DNA from: JAPLHP01 sp963720375
GTDB taxonomy: Bacteria > Chloroflexota > Dehalococcoidia > UBA2247 > RBG-13-53-26
NCBI GenBank assembly: GCA_963720375.1
Contig: CAVRFM010000023.1
Location: 33,882 to 97,881 of the forward strand
Length of the DNA: 64,000 nucleotides
Reading direction: 5' to 3'
Shown: piece after piece, positions 35,178 to 44,205 of the stretch
Numbering within the stretch: the first letter of the stretch is position 1
Layout of the letters: the number at the start of each line of letters is the position of its first letter
Notes under the pieces: model-generated
The model's input: only the letters and a program-made list of their open reading frames with translations
Database searches by the model: none
Told to the model about the DNA's origin: nothing
Position numbers and translations under genes: made by a program

Positions 35178-36047
35178 TCATGCGGCAGGCGGAATCCCTG
35201 CCAGTACCTGGATCACTCGCGGGATCAGATAGTGAGCGAGGTCGCGGCGGCTTCCTCCACACAGGACGACTATAAGCCTGCCTGAGCAGAGCTGGTCAGC
35301 CGTCTCCTTAAGCTCCTCGGCAAGGCGGGTGTGGAGATAAGGGGTGATCCCAATGTCACCGTAGTCGCCCTGGGTTCCGTCATAGCCCCAATTCCAGAAG
35401 ATACACTGTGGCTGGAACGCTGTTGCGAGGGGGACAAAGCTCTGCGTGACCAGATGGAGATAGTCATCGTCGCTTATTCTCCAGGGCACGCGGACGTTTA
35501 CCTTGTTCTTTCTTTCCGAGGAAGTGCCTGAGCAGAGGCATACATAGAGTACCTCCGGATCATTTTCAAAGATTTCCCACGTGCCGTTGCCATGATGGGC
35601 GTCAGTGTCTATGATGGCTGCCCTTTTCACTCCGAAGTGGCGTCTCAGCTCATGAATGGCTAACGCTGTGCCGTTGAAGTAGCAGCCGCCACCAAAGAAA
35701 TTACTGCCGGCATGATGATCGCCGTATCCGGTGAAGACAAAGGCATTATCTATCTCATCGTGCCATATTCTGATGGCTGCTGAGACTGTGCCTGCTGCCG
35801 AGAAGAGCGCCCCCTCATATTCGCCACTGGCTTTTACCTGCCGGACCATCTCCGGAGTATGGACTTGGCAGAGGATTTCCTCGGAGATGGGCTCCAGTTC
35901 GAAAGATGAGGGAGGTTTCAGGGGGTAGAAGGCATCATAGAGGAAGACGTTTTCCTTATCCAGGATTCCTTCCAGCGCCTGAGGAAAGTCTCGGAGTCTC
36001 TCTCCATACTGATAATGGAAGAATATGCCGGTTCGGCGTCTAAGCAT
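35178..36047 (-). CDS. histone deacetylase-family amidohydrolase
   Basis: This 289-residue zinc hydrolase of the arginase/deacetylase fold is related to HDACs, AcuC and acetylpolyamine amidohydrolases. Visible motifs are GDHHAGSNFFGG (the paired catalytic His), DTDAHHGNGT (the Asp/His zinc ligands) and WNWGYDGTQGDYGD, where the third zinc Asp lies. It removes acetyl groups from lysine or small amines; the substrate is unknown. Its start overlaps the macrodomain gene by 8 bp, indicating coupled expression. ATG 36047 is preceded by CAGGGA. Confidence 0.88.
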   Translation of the reverse strand: MLRRRTGIFFHYQYGERLRDFPQALEGILDKENVFLYDAFYPLKPPSSFELEPISEEILCQVHTPEMVRQVKASGEYEGALFSAAGTVSAAIRIWHDEIDNAFVFTGYGDHHAGSNFFGGGCYFNGTALAIHELRRHFGVKRAAIIDTDAHHGNGTWEIFENDPEVLYVCLCSGTSSERKNKVNVRVPWRISDDDYLHLVTQSFVPLATAFQPQCIFWNWGYDGTQGDYGDIGITPYLHTRLAEELKETADQLCSGRLIVVLCGGSRRDLAHYLIPRVIQVLAGIPPAA

Positions 36048-36621
36048 TCCCTGATGTCAACTGCTCCAGGGTCTTACGATATGTCTCATAGGCTGTAGCA
36101 TCAAAGAGGACGAAGACTACTTCGTTCAAGGATTCTTCCTGGCGGAGGAAGCTGATGACTGTCTGAAGGGCTATCTCTGCGGCTGGCGCAACAGGGTAAC
36201 CATAGGCGCCGGTGCTTATGGAAGGGAATGAGACGCTCTTCAAGCCATTGACCACTGCTATCTTGAGGCTCTCTCGATAGGCACTGGCCAGAAGGTCGGA
36301 CTCGCTGCGGTGACCACCGTGCCAGACAGGACCCACAGTATGGATGACATATTTTGCCCCCAGTCTCCCTCCTGTAGTAATGACAGCCTTGCCAGTTGGC
36401 AGCCGGCCCTGCCGGGAAACGATCTGTTTACATTCTTCAAGGATAGCCGGCCCTCCAGCACGGTGAATGGCACCATCAACGCCGCCACCGCCCATCAGGC
36501 TGGAGTTGGCGGCGTTAACTATGGCATCTGTACTCTGACTGGTGATATCCCCTTGAATTAGTGAGAGCCTGGTCTTATTGATGGTTACTCTCATTTCCGT
36601 TAGCTCTTCTTGTCGATCCAT
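36040..36621 (-). CDS. macrodomain protein (ADP-ribose/O-acetyl-ADP-ribose hydrolase)
   Basis: This 193-residue single macrodomain is of MacroD/YmdB type. The signature is GDITSQSTDAIVNAANSSLMGGGGVDGAIHRAGG, covering the ADP-ribose loop and catalytic Asn/Asp residues, followed by the phosphate-binding loop SISTGAYGYP. It should remove ADP-ribose from acidic residues or deacetylate O-acetyl-ADP-ribose. The start may be ATG 36621 or ATG 36594; the latter has a slightly better spacing to GAGCTAACGG. It is directly followed by, and overlaps, the HDAC-family gene, linking two deacylation activities. Confidence 0.92.
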   Translation of the reverse strand: MDRQEELTEMRVTINKTRLSLIQGDITSQSTDAIVNAANSSLMGGGGVDGAIHRAGGPAILEECKQIVSRQGRLPTGKAVITTGGRLGAKYVIHTVGPVWHGGHRSESDLLASAYRESLKIAVVNGLKSVSFPSISTGAYGYPVAPAAEIALQTVISFLRQEESLNEVVFVLFDATAYETYRKTLEQLTSGNA

Positions 36622-36816
36622 TATAGCCGACTTGCTCGGTGGATTCTATGAGCTTTGGGTGCAGGTGGAATTTTGTGGAAAGGCGGCAGGAACTGGCCAC
36701 AATATTCAGAGGAAAGGTACAAAATCGTACGTTGGTTTCCAAACAGCGAGCCCCATGCCAAATGCGCATGGGGCTCGTTAATGCCTGTAGCTTTGATGTC
36801 TCTTGATTGGAGCTGG

Positions 36817-37203
36817 CTAGTCGCCTGGCTGGGCCAGAGACCATACCACCCTAACGGCATTAATGATGGCTGCAGGATCATAAGAACAGCTATATAGGCC
36901 ACCATTCCGTTCAGAACTCTGCCCAGTCCGTCGATAACGTCGTCCAGGGGACTGAATGGTCTGCACTGCGCTTCCAACTACCACTAAGGCAATAGCTGCT
37001 ACCAGGAAGGGTATCATCTCCCTGCCGGTGATGTTGAACAGTCCGATGATGATGCCCATGATGACCAGGATCAGGACAATGGTACCGTTGTCCCGGGACA
37101 CGCCACCTCCGATGATGGCCAGGAGCATGCCTGCGAAGAACGCTATGGCGCCGATTATGCCTATCATGCTCCTTTGTGTCTTGGATGATGATGTGTTGAC
37201 CAC
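36817..37203 (-). CDS. small multi-pass membrane protein, apparently with two compensating frameshifts
   Basis: As read, it has 128 residues. Two helices (MIGIIGAIAFFAGMLLAII and IVLILVIMGIIIGLF) and FLVAAIALVVVGSAV are clear, but residues 90-108 turn Arg/Ser/Tyr-rich (GRRYRRTGQSSERNGG). In the next frame the same bases read LDDVIDGLGRVLNGMVAYIA, a natural membrane-protein continuation, and the original frame resumes with PAAIINAVRVVWSLA. One extra base in the G run 36947-36950 and one missing base near 36875-36885 would explain this. The GTG start is preceded by AAAGGAGGG. Its function is unknown. Confidence 0.7.
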   Translation of the reverse strand: MVNTSSSKTQRSMIGIIGAIAFFAGMLLAIIGGGVSRDNGTIVLILVIMGIIIGLFNITGREMIPFLVAAIALVVVGSAVQTIQSPGRRYRRTGQSSERNGGLYSCSYDPAAIINAVRVVWSLAQPGD

Positions 37204-37395
37204 TAAATACCCTCCTTTCTAGAGCACCTTAGCTCTGGGGCAGAAGTCTAGCAACAACGTGTGATGCTGTCAAGCATTGGACTGCTAGGTGTCATATCTT
37301 TCTCCCTGTGTTTGCGGAATAAGAAAAGCTTGACAGTGAGAGGAGTTTTGTCTGAGAATGGGAGCAATAAGGACTAAGCTCCCGATTCTTGAATC

Positions 37396-38961
37396 ATGCG
37401 AACGCGAGTTCTGTTTATCAATACGCCCTTCCCCCGTGAAGAACATCCTGTACCACCGCTCGGTTTGACCTACCTTGCTGCGGTACTTGAAAAGGAAGGG
37501 ATGGATGTCCACATCCTGGATCTTCTTGTAGAGCAATACTCCCCCGAGAAGCTGAGGAGAAACCTGCAGGAATATCGGCCTCAATTCGTTGCGGCTACAT
37601 GCTCGACCCTAAATTACGGTATTGCCTCTAGAATCCTCAAGGTATGCAAAAACTTCGATGCCAGCCTGGTTACACTCATTGGGGGGCCGCACGTGAGTTT
37701 TGTGGCCAGTCAGGTAATTGAAAAAGCCCCATGGATTGATTTTGTTGTAAGAGGAGAAGGCGAATATACGCTGGTAGACCTGCTGCATACTCTGGTAAAT
37801 GGGAAAGACTTGAGGGAGGTTTTGGGCATTGCCTTTCGAAGAGATGGGAAGGTTATTCTTACCCCCCCTCGTCCCTTGATTAAAGAACTCGATAAGCTGC
37901 CTTTGCCTGCCCGTCACCTGCTTCCCCTATCGAAGTATCGAGCCCTCAAAGCGCCCACCACTGTTATCACCAGCAGAGGGTGTCCTTTTGGCTGCATCTT
38001 TTGCTCAGCACCGAAGATGTTTGGAAGGGGTGTCCGCTTCCGAAATCCCAAGCTGGTGGTTGATGAGATAGAGATGATTTACCGAGAATTCGGCTTCGAG
38101 CAAATAAATATTGTCGATGACACCTTTACGGTGAAAGAACAGCATGTGCAGAGTATTTGTGATGGATTGATGGCTCGCGGTCTCAAGATCAGATGGTCGG
38201 TTTACTCCAGGGTGGATACGATCAGCCCGCGTCTACTGAGCATTATGAAGGAGGCCGGCTGTTCCTGGGTCTGTTTTGGACTGGAGTCAGGATCGCAGGA
38301 GATTCTGGATAGGATCAAGAAGGGGATTACGATAGCCAAGTCAAGAGAGGCGGTGAGGATGGCAAAGGAGGCTGGCATAAATACCATGACCTCCTTCATG
38401 CTGGGTCTGCCTGGTGAGAATCCGGAAACCGCCAGCCAGACAGTCGAACTGGCCAAGGAACTATTCGGTAAGTATGGTGTCAGTTATGGGTTCCATATCC
38501 TGGCCCCTATGCCTGGTACGGAGGTGTGCGAAAAGGCCGATGAATATGGCATCAGGATACTCACCCACAACTGGGCGAAGTATGATGCGAACCGCCCGGT
38601 GGCCGAGACCACTACCTTCAGCGCTGCCCAGATGATACGCATAGTCGAGGACTACGAATATGAGATCAATGAAGCCTGGAAGGAGATGAAGTCGCAGGCG
38701 GAATGTGGGAATACCCAACTCATGGAGAGGGTAGCTGGAATTATTACCCAGGATTTTGTGTGGAAGATGTTGAAAAGCGATGCAATTGAGCGTGTGAGGC
38801 GCTCTGATGGCCATCAAAGTGAATTGGCCCGGAAGATATCTCAAAGACTGGATGTTCCTTTAGACCTGGCGGAACAAGAACTGGCGAAACTGATTGCGGC
38901 TGGGAATATCACCAGGACCAAAGTGGATGGGGAGAAGCGTCCTGTTTGGAAGTGGGCCTGA
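37396..38961 (+). CDS. B12-binding-domain radical SAM protein
   Basis: This 521-residue protein has an N-terminal cobalamin-binding Rossmann domain (about 1-150; LIGGPHVSF and VVRGEGEYT are typical of the family). A radical SAM domain follows, with the cluster motif CPFGCIFC near 196-203. The later part includes SYGFHILAPMPGT and a helical C-terminal extension ending in a winged-helix-like segment (ARKISQRLDVPLDLAEQELAKL). Members methylate unreactive carbon or phosphorus atoms or rearrange carbon skeletons; the substrate cannot be predicted. The start ATG 37396 lacks a strong ribosome binding site. Confidence 0.88.
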   Translation: MRTRVLFINTPFPREEHPVPPLGLTYLAAVLEKEGMDVHILDLLVEQYSPEKLRRNLQEYRPQFVAATCSTLNYGIASRILKVCKNFDASLVTLIGGPHVSFVASQVIEKAPWIDFVVRGEGEYTLVDLLHTLVNGKDLREVLGIAFRRDGKVILTPPRPLIKELDKLPLPARHLLPLSKYRALKAPTTVITSRGCPFGCIFCSAPKMFGRGVRFRNPKLVVDEIEMIYREFGFEQINIVDDTFTVKEQHVQSICDGLMARGLKIRWSVYSRVDTISPRLLSIMKEAGCSWVCFGLESGSQEILDRIKKGITIAKSREAVRMAKEAGINTMTSFMLGLPGENPETASQTVELAKELFGKYGVSYGFHILAPMPGTEVCEKADEYGIRILTHNWAKYDANRPVAETTTFSAAQMIRIVEDYEYEINEAWKEMKSQAECGNTQLMERVAGIITQDFVWKMLKSDAIERVRRSDGHQSELARKISQRLDVPLDLAEQELAKLIAAGNITRTKVDGEKRPVWKWA

Positions 38962-39147
38962 AACCTGCTGTGAACTGCTGCTCTGGTATTCTTCTGTTCC
39001 CTGACAGTCATGGCCCTCCTAGAAATGTCCTCTGAGTAACCCTCCTGAGATCTCTCTTTGCTACCAGCCTTTTCTCCGCTCAGGGCCAACGCAAATTTGA
39101 AGAATCAGAAGTGACTTGTTCTACCTTTGCAGATGAATGATTCCCTA

Positions 39148-40575
39148 TCAGCGATTGCCTACCTGATGGAAGGCGTAGTATTCGGTTACGCGTTTCAGCG
39201 CCTTGGCCGCTCTTTCGAAGTTAGTAAAACTGGGTATGCCCCTCTCTATCAACTTGTTTCTGATATCCAATGCTTCTGCTTCCAGTTGCCCTGCAGAAAT
39301 AACGGTCAAAAAGGACTTGGGGCATCTGTTCTTGAATTCGGACAGAGCCTCAACCAAGGTATCGATATAAGAGGGGTAGTATTGCCAGATTTGAGATAGA
39401 AATGGCAGGGATAACTCGAAGACCAGGGAGTCTGTATTGGCGTCAGCGCTCAGAACATCCAGTATCCTGATGGAATCTTCTATTGAAGGCGCATGCCAGG
39501 AAATATCCAGCGGATTGAGGTAACTGCCACCTATGATGTTAAAGAAGGAGGCAAATTGCCGATAGGAGCGATCGCTGAGTTTTGGAGCTGTAAGTCCCAT
39601 CCTGGTGAAGGCATCTGCGATCACCACGGACTGTCCCCCGCTCTGTGCCACCAGGGCCACCCTGCCCCCGAGAGGAGCTTTGAGATAAAGGAGCGCTTTC
39701 ACACAATCGACCATCTCGTCAAGGCTGTCGACCTTGATGGCACCGCACTGTTTGATAACGGCCTCCCATATAGTGGGTTTGGAGGCTAGCGAACCGGTGT
39801 GGCATGCTATTGCCCTGTATCCCTCTTCGCCTTTACCCCCCTTCCAGACAAGCACTGGTTTGCTTCTGGCCGTTTCCATGAGGGAGTGGAAGAACCTCCT
39901 CCCATCCTTTATGCCTTCTATGTACATACCTATTATTTTTGTTTCCTCATCCTGGGACAGATATTCCAGGTAGTCTGTGCTGTCTAGGACTGCTCCGTTA
40001 CCATAGCTTACTGATTTGCTTATCTTGATTCCGTTTGGTGCTCCTACAAGGCTGAAGAAGATGGCGTGGGTGCCGCTCTGAGAGATGAAGCCTACCGGGC
40101 CGGCTATCCCATGGTATTGGTCTGGATCATGGCGCAACCCGAGAATCGGGTTGAAGATACCCATACAATTTGGCCCGATAAGGTTGAAGTTAGCGTCCTT
40201 CGCCATCTTGACAAGGAGCTTCTCCAGTCTGAATCCCTCCTCAGTATTTGTCTCGGCAAAACCAGAGGTAAACAGTGTTGCCCCACCTACTCGCTTCTGA
40301 ATGCAATCGTTCAGGACACGAGGGGCTACTCCCCTGGGAACGGCGATAAGTACGTAGTCCACCGGCTCTGGTATATCAAGCAAGCTGAAGTAGTTCGGTA
40401 TTCCCATGCTCTCTATGCCGGGCAGTTCTTCCGGGTCAATCTGGACGGAGTATAGCTTGCCGGTGAAGGTGCTCAGGCTTCTGAGCCACACATAACCATT
40501 CCCCCTCTTATCGCCCACTACTGCTACGCAGCGAGGGTTAAAGGCCCTATCCAGTTCCTTCCGGTTTATACTCAA
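39148..40575 (-). CDS. ADP-forming acyl-CoA synthetase alpha-type (CoA-binding/ligase) protein
   Basis: This 475-residue protein resembles the alpha part of acetate-CoA ligase (ADP-forming) and Pat-type proteins. It has an N-terminal CoA-binding domain (AVVGDKRGNG...), a first ligase domain with NLIGPNCMGIFNP and GFISQSGTHA, and the His that is phosphorylated during catalysis in ACHTGSLA. The second ligase domain contains VALVAQSGGQSVV. No ATP-grasp domain is fused and no beta subunit is adjacent, so it needs a partner elsewhere or has a non-catalytic role. It could produce ATP from acyl-CoA in an anaerobe. Confidence 0.85.
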   Translation of the reverse strand: MSINRKELDRAFNPRCVAVVGDKRGNGYVWLRSLSTFTGKLYSVQIDPEELPGIESMGIPNYFSLLDIPEPVDYVLIAVPRGVAPRVLNDCIQKRVGGATLFTSGFAETNTEEGFRLEKLLVKMAKDANFNLIGPNCMGIFNPILGLRHDPDQYHGIAGPVGFISQSGTHAIFFSLVGAPNGIKISKSVSYGNGAVLDSTDYLEYLSQDEETKIIGMYIEGIKDGRRFFHSLMETARSKPVLVWKGGKGEEGYRAIACHTGSLASKPTIWEAVIKQCGAIKVDSLDEMVDCVKALLYLKAPLGGRVALVAQSGGQSVVIADAFTRMGLTAPKLSDRSYRQFASFFNIIGGSYLNPLDISWHAPSIEDSIRILDVLSADANTDSLVFELSLPFLSQIWQYYPSYIDTLVEALSEFKNRCPKSFLTVISAGQLEAEALDIRNKLIERGIPSFTNFERAAKALKRVTEYYAFHQVGNR

Positions 40576-40865
40576 CGGATAATCCTCCTGTCTGATACCA
40601 TAATCGTCATTCGTTGCTACATTGGAATTGGTTTAACCAATGTCCCAGGGGTTTTCGAAGTCTAGTCGATTATTCTATCACCTCACATTCGAAAAGGCAT
40701 TTTGATCTGGCATGATTGTAGTAACCGTAGCAGCCAGAATACTCTGCTTGGCTGGTTTGCCCAGGCAAGTGAGCTTGCGGTATCATATCCTCTAGTCTGC
40801 ATAAAAGAACCGGAGACTTATCTCATTCTATCTTCGGCCATTGCCGATAAAAGAGGAGGATCAAA

Positions 40866-42080
40866 TTGGCATCAGCGCTTAGTGGTATTAAGGTAATCGA
40901 CATCTGCGGCTTAGGGCCAGGTTCGCTTGTTTCCATGACCTTGGCAGACATGGGGGCTGACGTCATTAAGGTTGACATGCCACCTGGGGGTGGACATCGA
41001 GGTGTCGGCGATGGTCTGGCTTATTTCCCGGAGGCGGAAGATGAAGCCGAGAAAATGGTTGCCTACGGGGCGGTCAACCGCAATAAGAAGAGCATGGCGA
41101 TCAATTTTCGAACTGAGGCAGGGCAGCGTGTCTTTCATAAGCTCGTCGGGACTTGTGACGTTGTCATCGAAGCCTTCCGGCCAGGTGTGATGGATCGTAT
41201 GAACGTGGGCTATGAGGCCCTGTCTAAGACAAACCCCAGGATCATCTACTGCGCGGTTTCCGGTTATGGGCAAACTGGCCCGTATCGGAGCTTCCCTGGA
41301 CATGATGCCAATTATGCTGGTTTCGGGGGCATATTAGGCTTGACCGGCGATCGCCGTGATGGCCCACCGGTTATGGCGCTCAATATAGTGGCTGATATGG
41401 CTGTTGCATATCTGAACGCTGTTATTGGTGTGCTGCTGGCCGTTTGTGCTCGGGAAAGAACAGGTAAAGGTCAGATGGTGGACATATCAATGCTGGATGG
41501 TGTTGTGGGGCTTCTGGCTGGTGTGCCTGGTACGGCAGAGTATCCCTACAACGGAGTTTTACCACAGCGTGGTGATACACTGACCAGCGGCAATAATCCC
41601 TTCTACTCTGTCTATCAGACCAAGGATGGCAAGTATCTCAGTGTTTGTCCGATCGAGCCGCGCTTCTGGCAGAACCTGTGTCGGGTGCTGGGGCGCGAGG
41701 ATCTGGCCCCTCATGAGTTTGCCCCGAGTCCTAAGAAAGAAGAGATGTTGGGGGACTTAAAGAAGATCTTCCTCACCAAGACCAGGGATGAATGGTTTGA
41801 TCTTCTCATCAAGGCTGATGTGCCGGTAGGCAAGATTCTTGATGTGGATGAAGTATTCAAGGACCCCCAGGTACTTGCTCGGAAGATGGTAATTGAAGTA
41901 CCTCATCCCAAATTTGGCAAAGTGAAACAGATTGGCATCAGCGTCAAACTCTCCGATACACCGGGCGAGGTACGCAGTCTGGCGGTCCGTCTTGGCAAGC
42001 ATACTGACGAAGTCCTCTCGGGGTTGGGTTATTCCAAGGCTGAGATCGAGAAACTGCGGCATGACGGAGTAGTTGGCTGA
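40866..42080 (+). CDS. class III CoA-transferase (CaiB/BaiF/Frc family)
   Basis: This 404-residue enzyme moves CoA between carboxylic acids. The N-terminal GIKVIDICGLGPGSLVSMTLADMGADVIKV is typical, and the catalytic Asp is in FPGHDANYAGFGG. Later family motifs are KGQMVDISMLDG and the C-terminal PHPKFGKVKQIG. The central stretch GGGHRGVGDGLAYFPE is longer than in some relatives. It starts with TTG 40866 after AGAGGAGGATCAAA. A terminator hairpin lies 70 bp downstream. Its substrate is unknown; such enzymes are common in bile-acid, carnitine and aromatic-acid pathways. Confidence 0.92.
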   Translation: MASALSGIKVIDICGLGPGSLVSMTLADMGADVIKVDMPPGGGHRGVGDGLAYFPEAEDEAEKMVAYGAVNRNKKSMAINFRTEAGQRVFHKLVGTCDVVIEAFRPGVMDRMNVGYEALSKTNPRIIYCAVSGYGQTGPYRSFPGHDANYAGFGGILGLTGDRRDGPPVMALNIVADMAVAYLNAVIGVLLAVCARERTGKGQMVDISMLDGVVGLLAGVPGTAEYPYNGVLPQRGDTLTSGNNPFYSVYQTKDGKYLSVCPIEPRFWQNLCRVLGREDLAPHEFAPSPKKEEMLGDLKKIFLTKTRDEWFDLLIKADVPVGKILDVDEVFKDPQVLARKMVIEVPHPKFGKVKQIGISVKLSDTPGEVRSLAVRLGKHTDEVLSGLGYSKAEIEKLRHDGVVG

Positions 42081-42150
42081 GCCCCAGGTCTTGTTCTTTG
42101 CAGAGAAATCTCGTCTGAAGAAGCTGTCTGTGTCCTGAGCAGTGGTTGAC

Positions 42151-42190
42151 GGGGAGATACGGGTTACATTTCAACCGGATTCTCCCCTTT
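42151..42190 (+). terminator. intrinsic terminator after the CoA-transferase gene
   Basis: GGGGAGA (42151-42157) pairs with TCTCCCC (42181-42187), with an inner GGTT/AACC pairing and a small internal loop, and TTT follows. The remainder of the 332-bp gap to the nitroreductase gene shows no further gene or RNA that I can support. Confidence 0.55.
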
Positions 42191-42412
42191 ACCTTATGCT
42201 GCTCTTGTGATGTAGGAATCTCTTCCATATATGGGGTTCTGGATATCCACTGCCGCGTGCCGGATTGCCGTAGTTGATTATGTGGCATTTCCCCTCGTAT
42301 TGCGGTTGTTGCCTATATACATATATTTGTTGGCTGTTCGACGGGCAAAGCTGACATAGTTAACCTCATAGTAGAAGTCTAGATCGGGCGAGCCGATTGC
42401 AGGAGGGACGTT

Positions 42413-43078
42413 ATGGATGTCATTGAAGCTATCAACAGCCGGAGGAGCGTTCGGGCATTCAAGGCTGAGCCTGTGCCCAGGGAGGTCCTCCGGTCGATCA
42501 TGGAGGCTGCTCTGCGGGCGCCTTCCTGGGAGAACACTCAGCCGTGGGAGTTTGCTGTTCTGGGGGGGGATGTCATGAAGAATGTGAAGGCAGCCATTCT
42601 AAGTATGATGATGGCTGGGGAGAAGCCCAGTCTTGACCTACCCTGGCCCAAGTTTACCGGACGGCATCTCGAACGGGCGAAGACAGATGGCAGACGCCTT
42701 TTCCTTGAATTAGGTATATCGAAAGAGGATAAGAAGGCAATCATGAACTGGCGGTTGTCCATGTCCCAGTTCTTCGATGCCCCTAATGGAGTAATAGTAT
42801 ATATGGATGCTTCATTGGGGCAGTGGTCACTGGTCGATGTGGGGATAGCGCTGCAAAACCTGATGCTGGCAGCGTGGCACTATGGCGTGGGGTCATGCCC
42901 TCTGGCAGCTGCGGTGGTGTATCCTGCAGTTCTACGCGGTCTTCTGGGAATACCTGAATCAAAGCGTTTTGTTTTAGGTGTGGCTCTGGGGTACCCAGAC
43001 CTCTCGAAGCCAGCGTCGCAATTCCATGCTAGCCGGGAGCCTCTGGAAAGCATGGTGACCTGGCATGGCTTTGACTAA
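42413..43078 (+). CDS. nitroreductase-family FMN oxidoreductase
   Basis: This 221-residue FMN-dependent oxidoreductase starts MDVIEAINSRRSVRAFKAEPV, with the Arg-Arg-Ser FMN-phosphate motif, then ALRAPSWENTQPWEF, the isoalloxazine-binding Ala-Pro-Ser/Asn segment. The C-terminal half has VDVGIALQNLMLAAWHYGVGSC and the typical LGYPD. It probably acts as a dimer on quinones, nitro-compounds or a specific metabolite. The start is ATG 42413 after GCAGGAGGGACGTT. The 390 bp after it, to 43467, hold no supported gene. Confidence 0.92.
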   Translation: MDVIEAINSRRSVRAFKAEPVPREVLRSIMEAALRAPSWENTQPWEFAVLGGDVMKNVKAAILSMMMAGEKPSLDLPWPKFTGRHLERAKTDGRRLFLELGISKEDKKAIMNWRLSMSQFFDAPNGVIVYMDASLGQWSLVDVGIALQNLMLAAWHYGVGSCPLAAAVVYPAVLRGLLGIPESKRFVLGVALGYPDLSKPASQFHASREPLESMVTWHGFD

Positions 43079-43491
43079 TTATGGCGAAGCGTCATGCAGG
43101 TTCAGTGATTTGAGACGGGAGTGGCTTGTGGTGGGCAGGTTTGATGGCTTGGACAAGTGATAGAATTCGCTGTCTGCCAGTATGCTGACTTAGTTGGGAG
43201 AGTAGGCAACCTCAACTCATCACCAAAAATCATGCTTGCGGTATTGTGCTTTGCCTAAGCCCCCCTTTGTATCCAGGCTGGTGTTGACACCCTTTGCCCC
43301 ACCATGCTATTGTTCGAGCCGATCTGCACCGTTGAGCAAAGTGGATTGTGGCCCGCCAACGCCGCACTATTCGGAGTTGGTACCCTGGGGAGAACTCGGG
43401 GCTACCCTCATCTCCTATTGGAGGAACTATCTCTTCCTGTTTCCGTCGAGACAGGTGATGGAGGGGAATGACAAATAAAGAGGAGTCGCCA

Positions 43492-44205
43492 ATGCTGATC
43501 TTCTTCATTCTCGTTCTGATCGTCATAGTTGTTGCCGTCATCGGTGTTGCTGTCTGGAACCGCCGACTCAGAGACAAGCGCCGGAAGGAGTTGGCCGAGT
43601 GGGCACGCCTGAACGAGTTTGGCTTCCTCCCTGCAGAGGACTATTCAATAGGCTTCCGTTATCAGTTTTTTAAATGCTTGCAGCGGGGAGATAACCGCTA
43701 CGGCTACAACATCATGGAGGGGATCTCCGGCAAACGAGTAGTGTGCGCCTTCGATTACCACTATGAAACGCACTCCAGCGACAGCAAGGGCAATCGGCAG
43801 ACTCACCATCACCATTTCTCGGCCGTTGTTGTGGAAGCTGGCCTGCCGCTCAAGCCCCTGTTCATCCGCCCCGAGGGTTTTCTTGATAAAGTGGCCGAGT
43901 TCATCGGGTTCGAAGACATCAACTTCGAATCTGCAGAGTTCAGCAAACGGTTTTTTGTCAAATCCCCTGACCGTCGCTGGGCTTATGACGTTCTGCACCA
44001 GGCCACCATGGAGTTGATGCTGTGCTACCCCGCCTTCGTCATTGACTTCCAGGGCAGCCAGGTCATGGCCTATTGGGACAACAAGACGTTCTCCCTGGGG
44101 GATTTCGGATCGGCACTGAAGGTGGTGACGGGTATCCTGGATGGGTTGCCTGACTCTGTGGTGCGGGAACTGAAGGAAATTCGTTCAGGAGGTCAGCCGT
44201 CATGA
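43492..44205 (+). CDS. membrane-anchored hypothetical protein
   Basis: A protein of about 237 residues with one N-terminal membrane helix (LIFFILVLIVIVVAVIGVAVW), a basic stop-transfer segment and a soluble domain of about 200 residues. Notable is a His cluster (RQTHHHHFS) inside a beta-rich stretch; the fold resembles proteins of unknown function that accompany LemA. ATG 43492 has GAGGAGTCGCC upstream; ATG 43468 with GGAGGGGA is the other option. It overlaps lemA by 4 bp (ATGA), so the two are co-translated and may act together at the membrane. Confidence 0.75.
   Translation: MLIFFILVLIVIVVAVIGVAVWNRRLRDKRRKELAEWARLNEFGFLPAEDYSIGFRYQFFKCLQRGDNRYGYNIMEGISGKRVVCAFDYHYETHSSDSKGNRQTHHHHFSAVVVEAGLPLKPLFIRPEGFLDKVAEFIGFEDINFESAEFSKRFFVKSPDRRWAYDVLHQATMELMLCYPAFVIDFQGSQVMAYWDNKTFSLGDFGSALKVVTGILDGLPDSVVRELKEIRSGGQPS

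Noticed and set aside
43236..43478. 80-residue open frame between nitroreductase and the anchored protein
   Set aside because: Cys/Pro-rich with no ribosome binding site and no recognisable motif; likely chance.
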